Below, one piece after another: positions 8,240-17,442 of a DNA stretch of 64,000 bases (positions are counted from its first letter, which is position 1; every line of letters begins with the position of its first letter). Made by a program: the position numbers and the translations under genes. A model generated the notes under the pieces. It ran no database searches, was not told where the DNA came from, and was given only the letters and a program-made list of their open reading frames with translations. The DNA comes from Orrella sp037026685 (GTDB lineage: Bacteria > Pseudomonadota > Gammaproteobacteria > Burkholderiales > Burkholderiaceae_B), in assembly GCF_037026685.1 (NCBI RefSeq), contig NZ_JBANET010000020.1, forward strand, positions 24,363 through 88,362, given 5' to 3'.

Positions 8240-9880
8240 ATGATCGACGTCGTCGACCTGTCGCGGCTGCAGTTCGCCGCGACCGCCATGTTCCACTTCA
8301 TCTTCGTGCCGCTCACGCTGGGGCTGTCCTTCCTGATCGCCATCATGGAAAGCGTCTACGTGATGACCGGGCGCACCATCTGGCGCAAGATGACCCAGTT
8401 CTGGGGCGTGCTGTTCGGCATCAACTTCGCGCTGGGCGTGGGCACGGGGGTGGTGATGGAGTTCCAGTTCGGCATGAACTGGTCCTACTACAGCCACTAC
8501 GTGGGCGATATCTTCGGCGCGCCGCTGGCGCTTGAAGGGCTGATGGCCTTCTTCCTGGAGGCGACCTTCGTGGGCCTGTTCTTCTTCGGCTGGGACCGCC
8601 TGTCCAAGGTCGGCCACCTGGCCGTCACCTGGCTGGTGGCCTTGGGGACCAACCTGTCGGCATTGTGGATCCTGATCGCCAACGGCTGGATGCAGAACCC
8701 GGTCGGCTCGCGCTTCAATCCCGAAACCATGCGCATGGAAATGACCGACTTCGCCGCGGTGGTCTTCAACCCCGTCGCCCAGGCCAAGTTCGTGCACACG
8801 GTCAGCGCCGGCTACGTCACCGGCGCCATGTTCGTCATGTCCATCAGCGCCTGGTACCTGCTGCGCGGGCGCCACATCGACCTGGCCAAGCGTTCCATGG
8901 CGGTGGCGGCCAGCTTCGGCCTGGCCTCGGCCCTGTCGGTGGTGGTGCTGGGCGACGAAAGCGGGTATCTCACCACCGAGCACCAGCGCATGAAGATCGC
9001 CGCGATGGAGGCCATGTGGCATACCGAGCCGGCGCCGGCCAGCTTCAACCTGTTCGCCATTCCCGACCAGCAGGCCCGCAGCAATCATTTCGCCGTGGAG
9101 ATTCCCTACGTCATGGGCATCATCGGCACGCGTTCGCTGACCACGCCCATGCTGGGCATCGAGGACCTGGTCAAGAGCGCCGAGCAGCGTGTGCGCAACG
9201 GCGTGACGGCCTATGCCGCCCTGCAGGCCGTGCGGGCCGACCCCGGCGACGCGCAGGCCCGCCAGGTGTTCGACCGGACCTGGAAGGACCTGGGCTACGG
9301 CCTGCTGCTCAAGCGCTACCGCGAGGACATCGCACAGGCCACCGACGAGGAAATCGCCCGCGCGGCCTGGGACACCGTGCCCGCCGTGGCCCCGCTGTTC
9401 TGGAGCTTTCGCCTGATGGTGGGCCTGGGCCTGTACTTCATCGTGTTCTTCGCGGTGGCCTTCTGGCTGGCCTCGCGCGGGCGCCTGGCCAGCCACCCGC
9501 GCCTGCTCAAGATCGCCTTCTGGAGCCTGCCGCTGCCCTGGGTGGCCATCGAGGCGGGCTGGTTCGTGGCCGAGTACGGCCGCCAGCCCTGGGTGATCGA
9601 AGGCGTGCTGCCCACCTTCTATGCGGCCTCGGGCCTGACCCTGACGGACCTGGCGATCAGCATGAGCGTCTACATGGCCCTGTACACCGCCCTGGCCATC
9701 GTGGGCTACAAGATCATGAAGCGCGCCATCGTGGCCGGCCCCAAGGACGACCAGCCTGCCCCGCAGCCGCCCCGGCCGCAGCCCGAACCGCAAGCGCAGC
9801 CGCAAGTTCAACCCCAGCCGGCGGCCGAACCCGCCGGCGCCGCCGACCCCCTTGGCGGCGGCCTGTCGCCGGCCAACTGA
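8240..9880 (+). CDS. cydA: Cytochrome bd ubiquinol oxidase subunit I
   Basis: 546 aa, membrane-bound with about nine helices, carrying haems b558, b595 and d and the quinol site. His19 (FHFIFVPL) matches the haem-ligand His19 of E. coli. The protein keeps the long Q-loop form: the block ending GYGLLLKRY at about residue 353 corresponds to the E. coli insert. The last about 40 residues are a Pro/Gln-rich tail (PQPPRPQPEPQAQPQVQPQP) absent from most CydA proteins. cydB follows 12 nt later. Confidence 0.97.
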   Translation: MIDVVDLSRLQFAATAMFHFIFVPLTLGLSFLIAIMESVYVMTGRTIWRKMTQFWGVLFGINFALGVGTGVVMEFQFGMNWSYYSHYVGDIFGAPLALEGLMAFFLEATFVGLFFFGWDRLSKVGHLAVTWLVALGTNLSALWILIANGWMQNPVGSRFNPETMRMEMTDFAAVVFNPVAQAKFVHTVSAGYVTGAMFVMSISAWYLLRGRHIDLAKRSMAVAASFGLASALSVVVLGDESGYLTTEHQRMKIAAMEAMWHTEPAPASFNLFAIPDQQARSNHFAVEIPYVMGIIGTRSLTTPMLGIEDLVKSAEQRVRNGVTAYAALQAVRADPGDAQARQVFDRTWKDLGYGLLLKRYREDIAQATDEEIARAAWDTVPAVAPLFWSFRLMVGLGLYFIVFFAVAFWLASRGRLASHPRLLKIAFWSLPLPWVAIEAGWFVAEYGRQPWVIEGVLPTFYAASGLTLTDLAISMSVYMALYTALAIVGYKIMKRAIVAGPKDDQPAPQPPRPQPEPQAQPQVQPQPAAEPAGAADPLGGGLSPAN

Positions 9881-9892
9881 GCACGGAGCCCA

Positions 9893-11050
9893 ATGATGGA
9901 TTCTTCCCTGATTCCCCTGGATTACGCCACGCTGCGCGTGGTGTGGTGGGCCCTGATGGGCGCGCTGATCATCGGCTTTGCGGTCATGGACGGCTTTGAC
10001 CTGGGCGTGGCGGCGCTGCTGCCCGTGGTCGCGCGCACCGACGGCGAGCGCCGCGTCATGCTCAACCTGGTCGGCCCGGTCTGGGAGGGCAACCAGGTCT
10101 GGCTGATCACCGCCGGCGGGGCCATTTTCGCGGCCTGGCCGCTGCTGTACGCCACCTCCTTCTCGGGCTTTTACCTGGCCATGCTGCTGCTGCTGGTGGC
10201 GCTGATCGTGCGGCCGGTGGGCTTCAAGTACCGCAGCAAGATCGAGGATCCGCGCTGGCGCGCCACCTGGGACGGCGTGCTGTGCTTCTCGGGCGTGGTC
10301 TCGGCCCTGGTGTTCGGCGTGGCGGTGGGCAACGTCATCCTGGGCGTGCCTTTCGGCGTGGAACCGGGCAGCATGCGGCCTTATTACGACGGTTCCTTCT
10401 TCGGACTGTTCACGCCCTTTGCCCTGCTGTGCGGCGTACTGAGCGTGGCGCTGCTGGTCACGCACGGCGCGGTGCTGCTGGCCTGGCGCACCGAGGGGCC
10501 GGTGGCGGCGCGCTCGCGCAACGTGGCGCGCTTCGGCGCGGTGGCCTGCGCGCTGCTGTTCATCGCCGGCGGCGGCTGGGTGGCCGGCCTGAACGGCTAC
10601 GCGATCACCAGCCCGGTCGTCGCCGACGCGGCCTCCAACCCCATGGCCAAGACCGTCGAGCTGGCGCAGGGCGGCTGGCTGGCCAACTATGCGCGCTGGC
10701 CCCTGCTGTGGCTGGCGCCGGCGGCCGGCATCGGCGCGGCCCTGCTGACGCTGGCGCTGGTGTCGCTGCGCCGCGGCGCCGGATCCTTCGTGGCTTCCTC
10801 GGTGATGATCAGCGCCGTCATCCTGACCTTCGGCCTGTCGCTGTTCCCGTTCATCCTGCCTTCCTCGGCCGACCCGCGCGCCAGCCTGACGGTGTGGGAT
10901 GCCTCTTCCAGCCACGGCACGCTGTGGATCATGCTGCTGGCCACGCTGGTCTTTTTGCCCATCGTCACGGTCTATACCGGCTGGGTGTACCGCGTCATGC
11001 GCGGCAAGGTCACCGAAGAGAGCGTCGGCGCCTCTTCCCATTCCTACTGA
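9893..11050 (+). CDS. cydB: Cytochrome bd ubiquinol oxidase subunit II
   Basis: 385 aa, close to E. coli CydB (379). It starts MMDSSLIPLDYATLRVVWWA and contains the family motifs VMDGFDLGVA near residue 30 and GNQVWLITAGGA near residue 65. About eight transmembrane helices can be picked out. It pairs with CydA in the inner membrane as the O2-reducing terminal oxidase that is favoured at low oxygen. cydX follows 15 nt after the stop. Confidence 0.97.
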   Translation: MMDSSLIPLDYATLRVVWWALMGALIIGFAVMDGFDLGVAALLPVVARTDGERRVMLNLVGPVWEGNQVWLITAGGAIFAAWPLLYATSFSGFYLAMLLLLVALIVRPVGFKYRSKIEDPRWRATWDGVLCFSGVVSALVFGVAVGNVILGVPFGVEPGSMRPYYDGSFFGLFTPFALLCGVLSVALLVTHGAVLLAWRTEGPVAARSRNVARFGAVACALLFIAGGGWVAGLNGYAITSPVVADAASNPMAKTVELAQGGWLANYARWPLLWLAPAAGIGAALLTLALVSLRRGAGSFVASSVMISAVILTFGLSLFPFILPSSADPRASLTVWDASSSHGTLWIMLLATLVFLPIVTVYTGWVYRVMRGKVTEESVGASSHSY

Positions 11051-11065
11051 TACGGAGCGACCGCC

Positions 11066-11260
11066 ATGTGGTACTTCTCCTGGATACTCGGCCTGGGCCT
11101 GGCCTGCGCCTTCGCCATCCTGAACGCGATGTGGTTCGAGCTGCGCGAAGGCCACGAGCACGAGCCGCTGCCCCGCACGCAGGATCCGCTGCGCGGCGGC
11201 GCGCCGGGCGAGCGGGAAAGCGACGATCCGCTGCGCCCGCCCGGCGCCGCGGTCTCATGA
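11066..11260 (+). CDS. cydX: Cytochrome bd oxidase small subunit CydX
   Basis: 64 aa. One N-terminal transmembrane helix with the CydX/YbgT pattern MWYFSWILGLGLACAF followed by NAMWFE, then a charged tail. CydX stabilises the CydAB haems. The stop overlaps the ATG of cydD (ATGA), so translation of cydX and cydD is coupled. Small proteins like this are often missed by annotation. Confidence 0.92.
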   Translation: MWYFSWILGLGLACAFAILNAMWFELREGHEHEPLPRTQDPLRGGAPGERESDDPLRPPGAAVS

Positions 11261-13053
11261 CCCACCCGGCCGCGCCGTTGCGCGCCGGCGCCGCGCACGC
11301 CGCGCCCGATGCCCCGGCCCAGCGCGTGGCGCTGCCGCGCGAGCATGCCCGCTGGCTGGGGGCGCAGACGCGGCTGGCGCGCGGCGCCATGTCGCTGGCG
11401 ATCGCAGCGCCCCTGCTGGCCGGGGCGCTGCTGCTGGGGCAGGCCTGGCTGCTGGCCAGCGTGCTGCACCAGGCCATCGCGCTCGAGCGCGCCGCGGCCC
11501 AGCTCTGGCCGCAGATCGGCGCCATCGGGGCGCTGATGGCCCTGCGCGCGGCGCTGGCCTGGGCCGGCGAGCGGGCCGGCAACCATGCGGCAGAACACAT
11601 CAAGGCCTGCGTCAGGCAGGCCTTGTTCGAGCGCCTGCTGGCGCGCGGGCCGCAATGGACGCGCAGCCAGCCGTCCGGCGAACTGGCCAGCGCCCTGGCC
11701 GAGCAGGTCGAGGCGCTGGACGGCTTCTTCTCGCGCTACCTGCCGGCCATGATCGCCGGCGCCTTCCTGCCGCTGGCCTTCGGCCTGGCCCTGCTGCCGG
11801 TGGACTGGATCGCCGCGCTGGTGCTGCTGTTGACCGCTCCGCTGATTCCCGTGTTCATGGCGCTGGTGGGCTGGGGCGCCGAGGCCGCCCATCGCAGCCA
11901 CCTGCAGACCTTCGCCCGCCTGTCGGGGTTTTTCGCCGACCGGGTGCGGGGCCTGGCCACGCTCAAGCTGTTCGGCCGGGCGCAGGACGAAGCCCGCGCC
12001 GTGCGCCAGGCCAGCGAACGGGTGGCCGACAAGACGATGTCGGTGCTGCGCATCGCCTTTCTTTCCTCGGCGGTGCTGGAGTTCTTCGCCGCGCTGGGCG
12101 TGGCGGGCGTGGCGCTGTACGTGGGCCTGACCTACCTGGGTTTCCTGGACCTGCGCGCGCAGGCGCTGACGCTGCAGGCCGGCCTGTTCTGCCTGCTGAT
12201 GGCGCCCGAGGTCTACATGCCCCTGCGCCAGTTCGCCGCGCATTATCACGATCGCGCGGCGGCGCGCGCCGCCGTGGCGCAGATCGCGCAAACCTTCGAC
12301 GCGCTGCCCGCCGGGCCGGCGCTGCCGCCGGCCGATGCCAGCGGCCCCGCCTCCGCCGCGCAGCCCGCCTCCGCCGCGCCGCCTGCCGGCGCCTTGGGCG
12401 TATCGGCGCGGGCCCTGGCGCTGCGCGCCCCGGGGCGCCAGCAGGCGGTGCTGGCCGACGCGGCCTTCGTGCTGGCCCCGGGCGAGCATGCGGCGCTGGC
12501 CGGCCCCAGCGGGGCGGGCAAGTCCACCTTGCTCGAAGCCCTGGCGGGCTTGCGCGACGCCGAAGGCCAGCTTCGCCTGGGCGGACGGCCGCTGGCCGAG
12601 TGGCCGCAGGCGGACCTGCGCCGCCGCGTGGCGCTGATCGGGCAGCGGCCCTATCTGCATGCCGGCAGCATCGCCGAGAACCTGCGCCTGGCCCGCCCGC
12701 AGGCCAGCGCGGCCGAGCTCTTGGCCGCCGCCGAGCAGGCCCAGGTAATGGCCTTTGCGCGCGAGCTGCCCGAAGGCCTGGATACCCAGCTCGGGCCGCG
12801 CGGCTATGGCCTGTCCGGCGGGCAGGCGCAGCGCGTCGCGCTGGCGCGGCTGTTCCTGCGCGAAGATCCCGGCCTGGTGCTGCTGGACGAGCCGACCGCG
12901 CACCTGGACCCGCATACGCGCGATGCGGTGCTCGATGCCCTGCTGGCCTTCTGCCGCGGCCGCACGCTGCTCATGGCCACGCACGACGAACAGGTGCTGC
13001 GCCGTTTCGGGCGCTGCCTGCGCATCGACGGCCACGGGAGGCTGCAGGGATGA
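11257..13053 (+). CDS. cydD: Thiol reductant ABC exporter subunit CydD
   Basis: 598 aa ABC half-transporter: an N-terminal six-helix membrane domain (about residues 40-350) and a C-terminal ATPase with Walker A GPSGAGKSTLLE, signature LSGGQAQR and Walker B VLLDEPTAHLD. With CydC it exports glutathione and cysteine to the periplasm, which is needed for bd oxidase assembly. The ATG at 11257 overlaps the cydX stop. An Ala/Pro-rich linker near residues 350-375 separates the two domains. Confidence 0.94.
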   Translation: MTHPAAPLRAGAAHAAPDAPAQRVALPREHARWLGAQTRLARGAMSLAIAAPLLAGALLLGQAWLLASVLHQAIALERAAAQLWPQIGAIGALMALRAALAWAGERAGNHAAEHIKACVRQALFERLLARGPQWTRSQPSGELASALAEQVEALDGFFSRYLPAMIAGAFLPLAFGLALLPVDWIAALVLLLTAPLIPVFMALVGWGAEAAHRSHLQTFARLSGFFADRVRGLATLKLFGRAQDEARAVRQASERVADKTMSVLRIAFLSSAVLEFFAALGVAGVALYVGLTYLGFLDLRAQALTLQAGLFCLLMAPEVYMPLRQFAAHYHDRAAARAAVAQIAQTFDALPAGPALPPADASGPASAAQPASAAPPAGALGVSARALALRAPGRQQAVLADAAFVLAPGEHAALAGPSGAGKSTLLEALAGLRDAEGQLRLGGRPLAEWPQADLRRRVALIGQRPYLHAGSIAENLRLARPQASAAELLAAAEQAQVMAFARELPEGLDTQLGPRGYGLSGGQAQRVALARLFLREDPGLVLLDEPTAHLDPHTRDAVLDALLAFCRGRTLLMATHDEQVLRRFGRCLRIDGHGRLQG

Positions 13054-14792
13054 AGGCCGGCCGCATGCCCGCCACGACGCCGGCGCCGGACCAGGCCGGC
13101 CAGGCCGGCGCGCGGCCGGTGCGCGCGCTATGGCGCCTGCTTGCTCCGCTGTACCGCCGCCGCTGGCGCGCCTTGCTGCTGGCCGGTGCGCTGGCAGGGA
13201 TCACGCTGGCGGCCGGCGTGGGCCTGCTGGGCGTGTCCGGCTGGTTCCTGACCGCGGCCGCGCTTTCCACGGCCGGCGTGGCGTTCAATCTTTTCGCCCC
13301 GTCGGCGTTGGTGCGGGGCCTGTCCTTCGTGCGCATCCTGGCGCGCTATGGCGAGCGGGTCACCGGACACGCCGCCACGCTGCAGCTGCTGGCCGACCTG
13401 CGCAGCCGCATCTTCGGCAAGCTGCTGGCGCTGGACGCGGCGCAGCTGGGGCGCTGGCGCGACGGCGAGCTCGTGGCGCGCCTGACCGGCGATGTGGACG
13501 CGGTCGATACCGTGTTCCTGCAGATACTGGTGCCCATGGCCTGCGCGCTGGCCGGCGGCTTGGCGCTGGCCCTGGCGCTGGGGCTTTGGCTGCCCGGGGC
13601 AGGATGGCTGCTTGCCGCCGCGGCGCTGGGCAGCGCGCTGCTGCTGCCGGCCTGGCTGGCCTGGCGCAGCCGGGCGCCGGGCCAGGCCGCGCAGCAGGCC
13701 CTGGCCGACCTGCGCGGCCAGGTGCTGCAGGCCGTCGAGGGGCACGCGGACCTGCGCGGCCTGGATGCCGAGCCGCAGGCCCTGCGCGCGTTCGCCCGGT
13801 CCTGCCGGCAGGCCGGGCAGGCGCGCCGCCGCCAGGCCGCGCTGGGCTCGGCCGGGCAGGCCGGCCTGCAGCTGCTGGCCGGCGCGGCGGTGCTGGCCGT
13901 GCTGGTGCTGGGCTTGGACGCCTTGCGGGCCGGCACGCTCTCGGGCCCCATGCTGGCCGGGCTGCTGTTGGCCACCCTGGGTTTCTTCGAGGTGGCCGGC
14001 CCGCTGATGCGCGGCGCGGCGCGGCTGGGCGGCGCCGTATCGGCCGGGGCGCGCATCGCGGCCGTGGCCGCGCTGCGCCCGGCCATCGGCGATCCCTTGC
14101 GTCCCCAGGCCCCGCCGCAATCGAGCGCCTTGCGCATGGAGCAGGTCGGCTATGGCTACCGCGCCGGCAGGCCGGTGCTGCAGGACGTTACGCTGCGGGC
14201 CGAGCCGGGGCGGCGCATCGCCCTGGCCGGCGCCAGCGGCTCGGGCAAGTCCACGCTGCTGCACCTGTTGCTGCGCCTGGCCGATCCGGACCAGGGCAGG
14301 GTGCTGCTGGGCGGTCGCGACCTGCGCGACCTGCGCCTGGCCGATGTGCATGCGCGCATCGCCCTGTTGTCCCAGCATGCGCCGGTGTTCCTGGGCACGC
14401 TGCGCAGCAATCTGCTGATCGGCGCGCCCGATGCCGACGACGAGCGCCTGTGGCGCGCGCTGGAGGCCGTGGGCCTGGCTGGTTTCGTGCGCGGCCTGCC
14501 CGAAGGGCTGGATACCTGGACCGGCGAGACCGGCCGCAGCCTGTCGGCCGGGCAGGCGCGCCGCCTGTGCCTGGCGCGCGTGCTGCTGGGGCCGGCCCAG
14601 GTGCTGCTGCTGGACGAACCCACCGAAGGGCTGGACGCGCAGGCCGAGCGGGCGTTCTGGCTGGACCTGCCGCAGGCGGCGGCCGGGCGCACCGTGATCA
14701 TCGCCACCCATGCCCGGCTGCCGGCCGGCGTGGTGGACGAAACCTGGCGCCTGCACGAGGGCCGGCTGCAGGACCGGCCCGAAGCGGCCTGA
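13050..14792 (+). CDS. cydC: Thiol reductant ABC exporter subunit CydC
   Basis: 580 aa, the partner half-transporter of CydD. The membrane domain starts near residue 30 (LWRLLAPLYRRRW). The ATPase has Walker A GASGSGKSTLLH, the signature region SLSAGQARRLCLARVLL (a variant LSAGQ form) and Walker B VLLLDEPTEGLD. Its ATG at 13050 overlaps the cydD stop by 4 nt, giving the unbroken order cydA-B-X-D-C. A 16-bp GC palindrome at 14826-14841 follows the stop but has no T-tract. Confidence 0.94.
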   Translation: MKAGRMPATTPAPDQAGQAGARPVRALWRLLAPLYRRRWRALLLAGALAGITLAAGVGLLGVSGWFLTAAALSTAGVAFNLFAPSALVRGLSFVRILARYGERVTGHAATLQLLADLRSRIFGKLLALDAAQLGRWRDGELVARLTGDVDAVDTVFLQILVPMACALAGGLALALALGLWLPGAGWLLAAAALGSALLLPAWLAWRSRAPGQAAQQALADLRGQVLQAVEGHADLRGLDAEPQALRAFARSCRQAGQARRRQAALGSAGQAGLQLLAGAAVLAVLVLGLDALRAGTLSGPMLAGLLLATLGFFEVAGPLMRGAARLGGAVSAGARIAAVAALRPAIGDPLRPQAPPQSSALRMEQVGYGYRAGRPVLQDVTLRAEPGRRIALAGASGSGKSTLLHLLLRLADPDQGRVLLGGRDLRDLRLADVHARIALLSQHAPVFLGTLRSNLLIGAPDADDERLWRALEAVGLAGFVRGLPEGLDTWTGETGRSLSAGQARRLCLARVLLGPAQVLLLDEPTEGLDAQAERAFWLDLPQAAAGRTVIIATHARLPAGVVDETWRLHEGRLQDRPEAA

Positions 14793-14902
14793 GCCCCGCA
14801 CCCGGGACAGGCCCGGCATCGCCGGGGCCGGCGCGCCGGCCGCCGGTTCGCTGGCCGCGTTATAGTGCTCGCTGCCAGCCCTTTCACTGGACGCCCGCCG
14901 CC

Positions 14903-15451
14903 ATGCACACTCCCGCCGCCCAGCTCATCCGCAACGCCGTCGCGAGCGTGCGCGATTGGCCCCAGCCCGGCGTCACCTTCCGCGACATCACGCCCATCCT
15001 GCAGGATCCGCGCATCTTCCGGATGCTGATCGACCTGTTCATCTATCGCTATATGGACCGCCGCCTGGACCTGGTGGTCAGCATCGACGCGCGCGGGTTC
15101 ATCCTGGGCAGCGCCCTGGCCTATGAGCTGAAGCTGGGTTTCGTGCCCATCCGCAAGCAGGGCAAGCTGCCGCGTCCCACCGTGCGCGAGCAGTACGAAC
15201 TCGAATACGGCACGGCCACCGCCGAAATCCACGCCGATGCGGTCAAGCCCGGCCAGCGCGTGCTGCTGGTCGATGACCTGATCGCCACTGGCGGCACCAT
15301 GCTGGCCGGCATCAAGCTGCTGCAGCGGCTGGGGGCGAACGTGCTGGAGGCCGCCGCCATCATCGATTTGCCGCAGGTGGGCGGCTCGCGCCTGATCGAG
15401 CAGACCGGCACGCCGCTCTATACGGTGTGCCGCTTCGACGAGGACGAATGA
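14903..15451 (+). CDS. apt: Adenine phosphoribosyltransferase
   Basis: 182 aa type-I phosphoribosyltransferase that salvages adenine to AMP. The PRPP-binding loop is seen as VLLVDDLIATGGTM near residues 121-134, and the N-terminal hood has the family start AAQLIRNAVASVRDWPQPGV. The ATG at 14903 gives the normal length. TATAGT (14861-14866) is a plausible -10 element just upstream. It converges on ilvA, 22 nt away. Confidence 0.95.
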   Translation: MHTPAAQLIRNAVASVRDWPQPGVTFRDITPILQDPRIFRMLIDLFIYRYMDRRLDLVVSIDARGFILGSALAYELKLGFVPIRKQGKLPRPTVREQYELEYGTATAEIHADAVKPGQRVLLVDDLIATGGTMLAGIKLLQRLGANVLEAAAIIDLPQVGGSRLIEQTGTPLYTVCRFDEDE

Positions 15452-15471
15452 GCCGGGCCGTGCGGCCCGGC
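15452..15471. terminator. Hairpin between convergent apt and ilvA
   Basis: GCCGGGCC and GGCCCGGC form a perfect 8-bp stem with a 4-nt loop in the 22-nt gap between apt and ilvA. There is no T-run on either side, so a bidirectional terminator role is only likely from position. Confidence 0.45.
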
Positions 15472-15473
15472 CG

Positions 15474-16982
15474 CTACAGGAACAGCCGGTAGGCCGGGTT
15501 GTCGGTCTCGTTCCAGTACGGGTAGCCCAGGTCGGCCAAAAATTCCTTGTAGCGCTTCTTGTCCGAGGCCGGCACCTGTATGCCCACCAGGATGCGGCCG
15601 TAGTCCGCGCCCTGGTTGCGGTAGTGGAACAGGCTGATGTTCCATTCCTGCGGCATGGCGTTCAAGAAACGCATCAGCGCGCCGGGCCGTTCGGGAAATT
15701 CGAAGCGGTACAGCAGCTCGTCGTGCGCCAGCGGCGAGCGCCCACCGACCATGTGGCGCAAGTGCGTCTTGGCCATTTCGTCGTGGGTCAGGTCCAGCAC
15801 GTCAAAGCCATGCTTGCGGAAATTGGCGGCCATCCTGGCCGGCTCCGCCGGCGAGGCCACCTGCACGCCCACGAAGACGTGGGCCTTGTCCGCATCCGAG
15901 ATGCGGTAGTTGAACTCGGTGACGTTGCGCGGGCCGACCAGCTCGCAAAAGCGCCGGAAGCTGCCGCGCTGCTCGGGCATGGTGACGGCGAACAGGGCCT
16001 CGCGCGCCTCGCCGACCTCGGCGCGCTCGGCCACGAAGCGCAAGCGGTCGAAGTTCATGTTGGCGCCGCAGGCGATCGCCACCACGGTCTTGTTCTTCCA
16101 CTTGTGTTCCTGGCAGTACTGCTTGGCGCCGGCCAGGGCGAGCGCCCCGGCCGGTTCGAGCACGCTGCGCGTTTCCTGGAAGACGTCCTTGATCGCGGCG
16201 CAGATGGCGTCGGTATCCACCACCACGAAATCGTCCACGTGCTGCCGCACCAGGCGGAAAGTCTCGGCGCCCACCTGCTTGACCGCGGTGCCGTCCGAGA
16301 ACAGGCCCACGTCCGGCAGCTGCACCCGCCGCCCGGCCCGCACGCTGCGCACCATGGCGTCCGAGTCCTCGGTCTGTACGCCGATGATCTTGATCTCCGG
16401 GCGCAGCTGCTTGATGTAGGCGGCCACGCCGGCGATCAGCCCGCCGCCGCCGATGGCCACGAAGATGGCGTCGATGGGGCCGGGGTGCTGGCGCAGGATC
16501 TCCATGCCCACCGTGCCCTGGCCGGCGATCACGTCCGGATCGTCGAAAGGATGGACGAAGGTGAGCTTTTCCTTCTTTTCCAGTTCCTGCGCGTGTTCGT
16601 AGGCGTCCGAGAAGCTGTCGCCGGCCAGCACGACCTCGCCGCCCCAGCCGCGCACCGCGTCGATCTTGACTTGCGGGGTGGTCACCGGCATGACGATGAC
16701 GGCCCGGCAGCCCAGCCGGCTGGCGGCCAGCGCCACGCCTTGCGCATGGTTGCCGGCCGAGGCCGCGATCACGCCGCGCGCCAGCGCCGCCGGGGGCAGG
16801 TTGGCCATCTTGTTGTAGGCGCCGCGCAGCTTGAAGCTGAACACCGCCTGCGCGTCTTCCCGCTTGAGCAGCACCGCGTTCGAAATTCGCTCGGACAGCA
16901 AGGGGGCGTGTTCCAGGGGCGATTCGACGGCGACGTCATAGACCTTGGACGTCAGGATGCGTTTGAGGTAATCGGCGGACAT
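15474..16982 (-). CDS. ilvA: Threonine ammonia-lyase, biosynthetic (IlvA)
   Basis: 502 aa PLP enzyme that makes 2-oxobutanoate from threonine for isoleucine synthesis. The PLP lysine is Lys51 in SFKLRGAYNK, and the phosphate-binding glycine loop is GGGGLI. Two ACT-type regulatory domains fill the C-terminal about 180 residues, as in the feedback-inhibited long form. The upstream leader carries a tandem 23-bp imperfect repeat (17055-17100). It is divergent from the TonB receptor gene and convergent with apt. Confidence 0.96.
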   Translation of the reverse strand: MSADYLKRILTSKVYDVAVESPLEHAPLLSERISNAVLLKREDAQAVFSFKLRGAYNKMANLPPAALARGVIAASAGNHAQGVALAASRLGCRAVIVMPVTTPQVKIDAVRGWGGEVVLAGDSFSDAYEHAQELEKKEKLTFVHPFDDPDVIAGQGTVGMEILRQHPGPIDAIFVAIGGGGLIAGVAAYIKQLRPEIKIIGVQTEDSDAMVRSVRAGRRVQLPDVGLFSDGTAVKQVGAETFRLVRQHVDDFVVVDTDAICAAIKDVFQETRSVLEPAGALALAGAKQYCQEHKWKNKTVVAIACGANMNFDRLRFVAERAEVGEAREALFAVTMPEQRGSFRRFCELVGPRNVTEFNYRISDADKAHVFVGVQVASPAEPARMAANFRKHGFDVLDLTHDEMAKTHLRHMVGGRSPLAHDELLYRFEFPERPGALMRFLNAMPQEWNISLFHYRNQGADYGRILVGIQVPASDKKRYKEFLADLGYPYWNETDNPAYRLFL

Positions 16983-17054
16983 TACGGCGGAAGGACGGTG
17001 GGAAGCGCCGGCGCCAGGCAGGAATGCGCTCGGCAGGAGAAATAGCGGGCCAGA

Positions 17055-17100
17055 TTACCACAGCGCCCAGCCCGCTCTTACCGCAGCGCCCAGTCCGCTC
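17055..17100. repeat. Tandem imperfect 23-bp direct repeat in the ilvA leader
   Basis: Positions 17055-17077 and 17078-17100 are two back-to-back copies that differ at only 2 of 23 positions. Both begin TTACC and share the core CAGCGCCCAG and the end CCGCTC. The repeat lies 73-118 bp upstream of the ilvA start on the minus strand. Confidence 0.85.
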
Positions 17101-17332
17101 GCGCTCGTGGCCAGGGGACTGGCCGGCGCCGCGCCATCCCGGTCCGCCGTCTGTCCGATGGCGCGATGGCCCGGGCCGTCGGCCTGGCTGCCATGCCTGG
17201 CCCAGCTGGTCAGCGGCTTGTCAGCTACCTGACTGATGCCTGAATGCAACAGTGTCCCCGCTTATTTCGCCTTCTTTGGCCAGCTTTTAAGAACTTTACG
17301 TTTCCCCACCGTATAAAAACGCAAAGATGGTT

Positions 17333-17351
17333 ACAAACAATAATCATTCTT
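17333..17351 (+). promoter_or_regulatory. Fur-like box upstream of TonB-dependent receptor
   Basis: ACAAACAATAATCATTCTT matches the 19-bp Fur consensus at 12 positions, with the central block ATAATCATT intact. It is in the only AT-rich part of the 460-bp gap, 92 bp before the receptor start. Iron-dependent repression of a siderophore receptor is the expected use. Confidence 0.55.
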
Positions 17352-17442
17352 ATTAAAAAACGGACGACGTGCTGGCTCCCCGTCGATCCGCGCTGCCCGA
17401 TGCGGCACAAACCCTCCTTCGTCTCGAAAAGGATCCTCCGAC

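Larger units (their letters stand above)
16983..17442. other. 460-bp intergenic region between ilvA and the TonB receptor gene
   Basis: No convincing gene is seen. The ilvA side is GC-rich and contains a tandem 23-bp repeat. The receptor side becomes AT-rich from about 17285 and contains a TATAAA (17312-17317) and a Fur-like box at 17333-17351. Divergent promoters for both neighbours are expected here. Confidence 0.6.

Noticed and set aside
8225..11161. 978-aa open frame on the minus strand
   Set aside because: It runs antisense to cydA and cydB, is His/Gln/Arg/Gly-rich and shows no domain. GC-rich third positions create such shadows.
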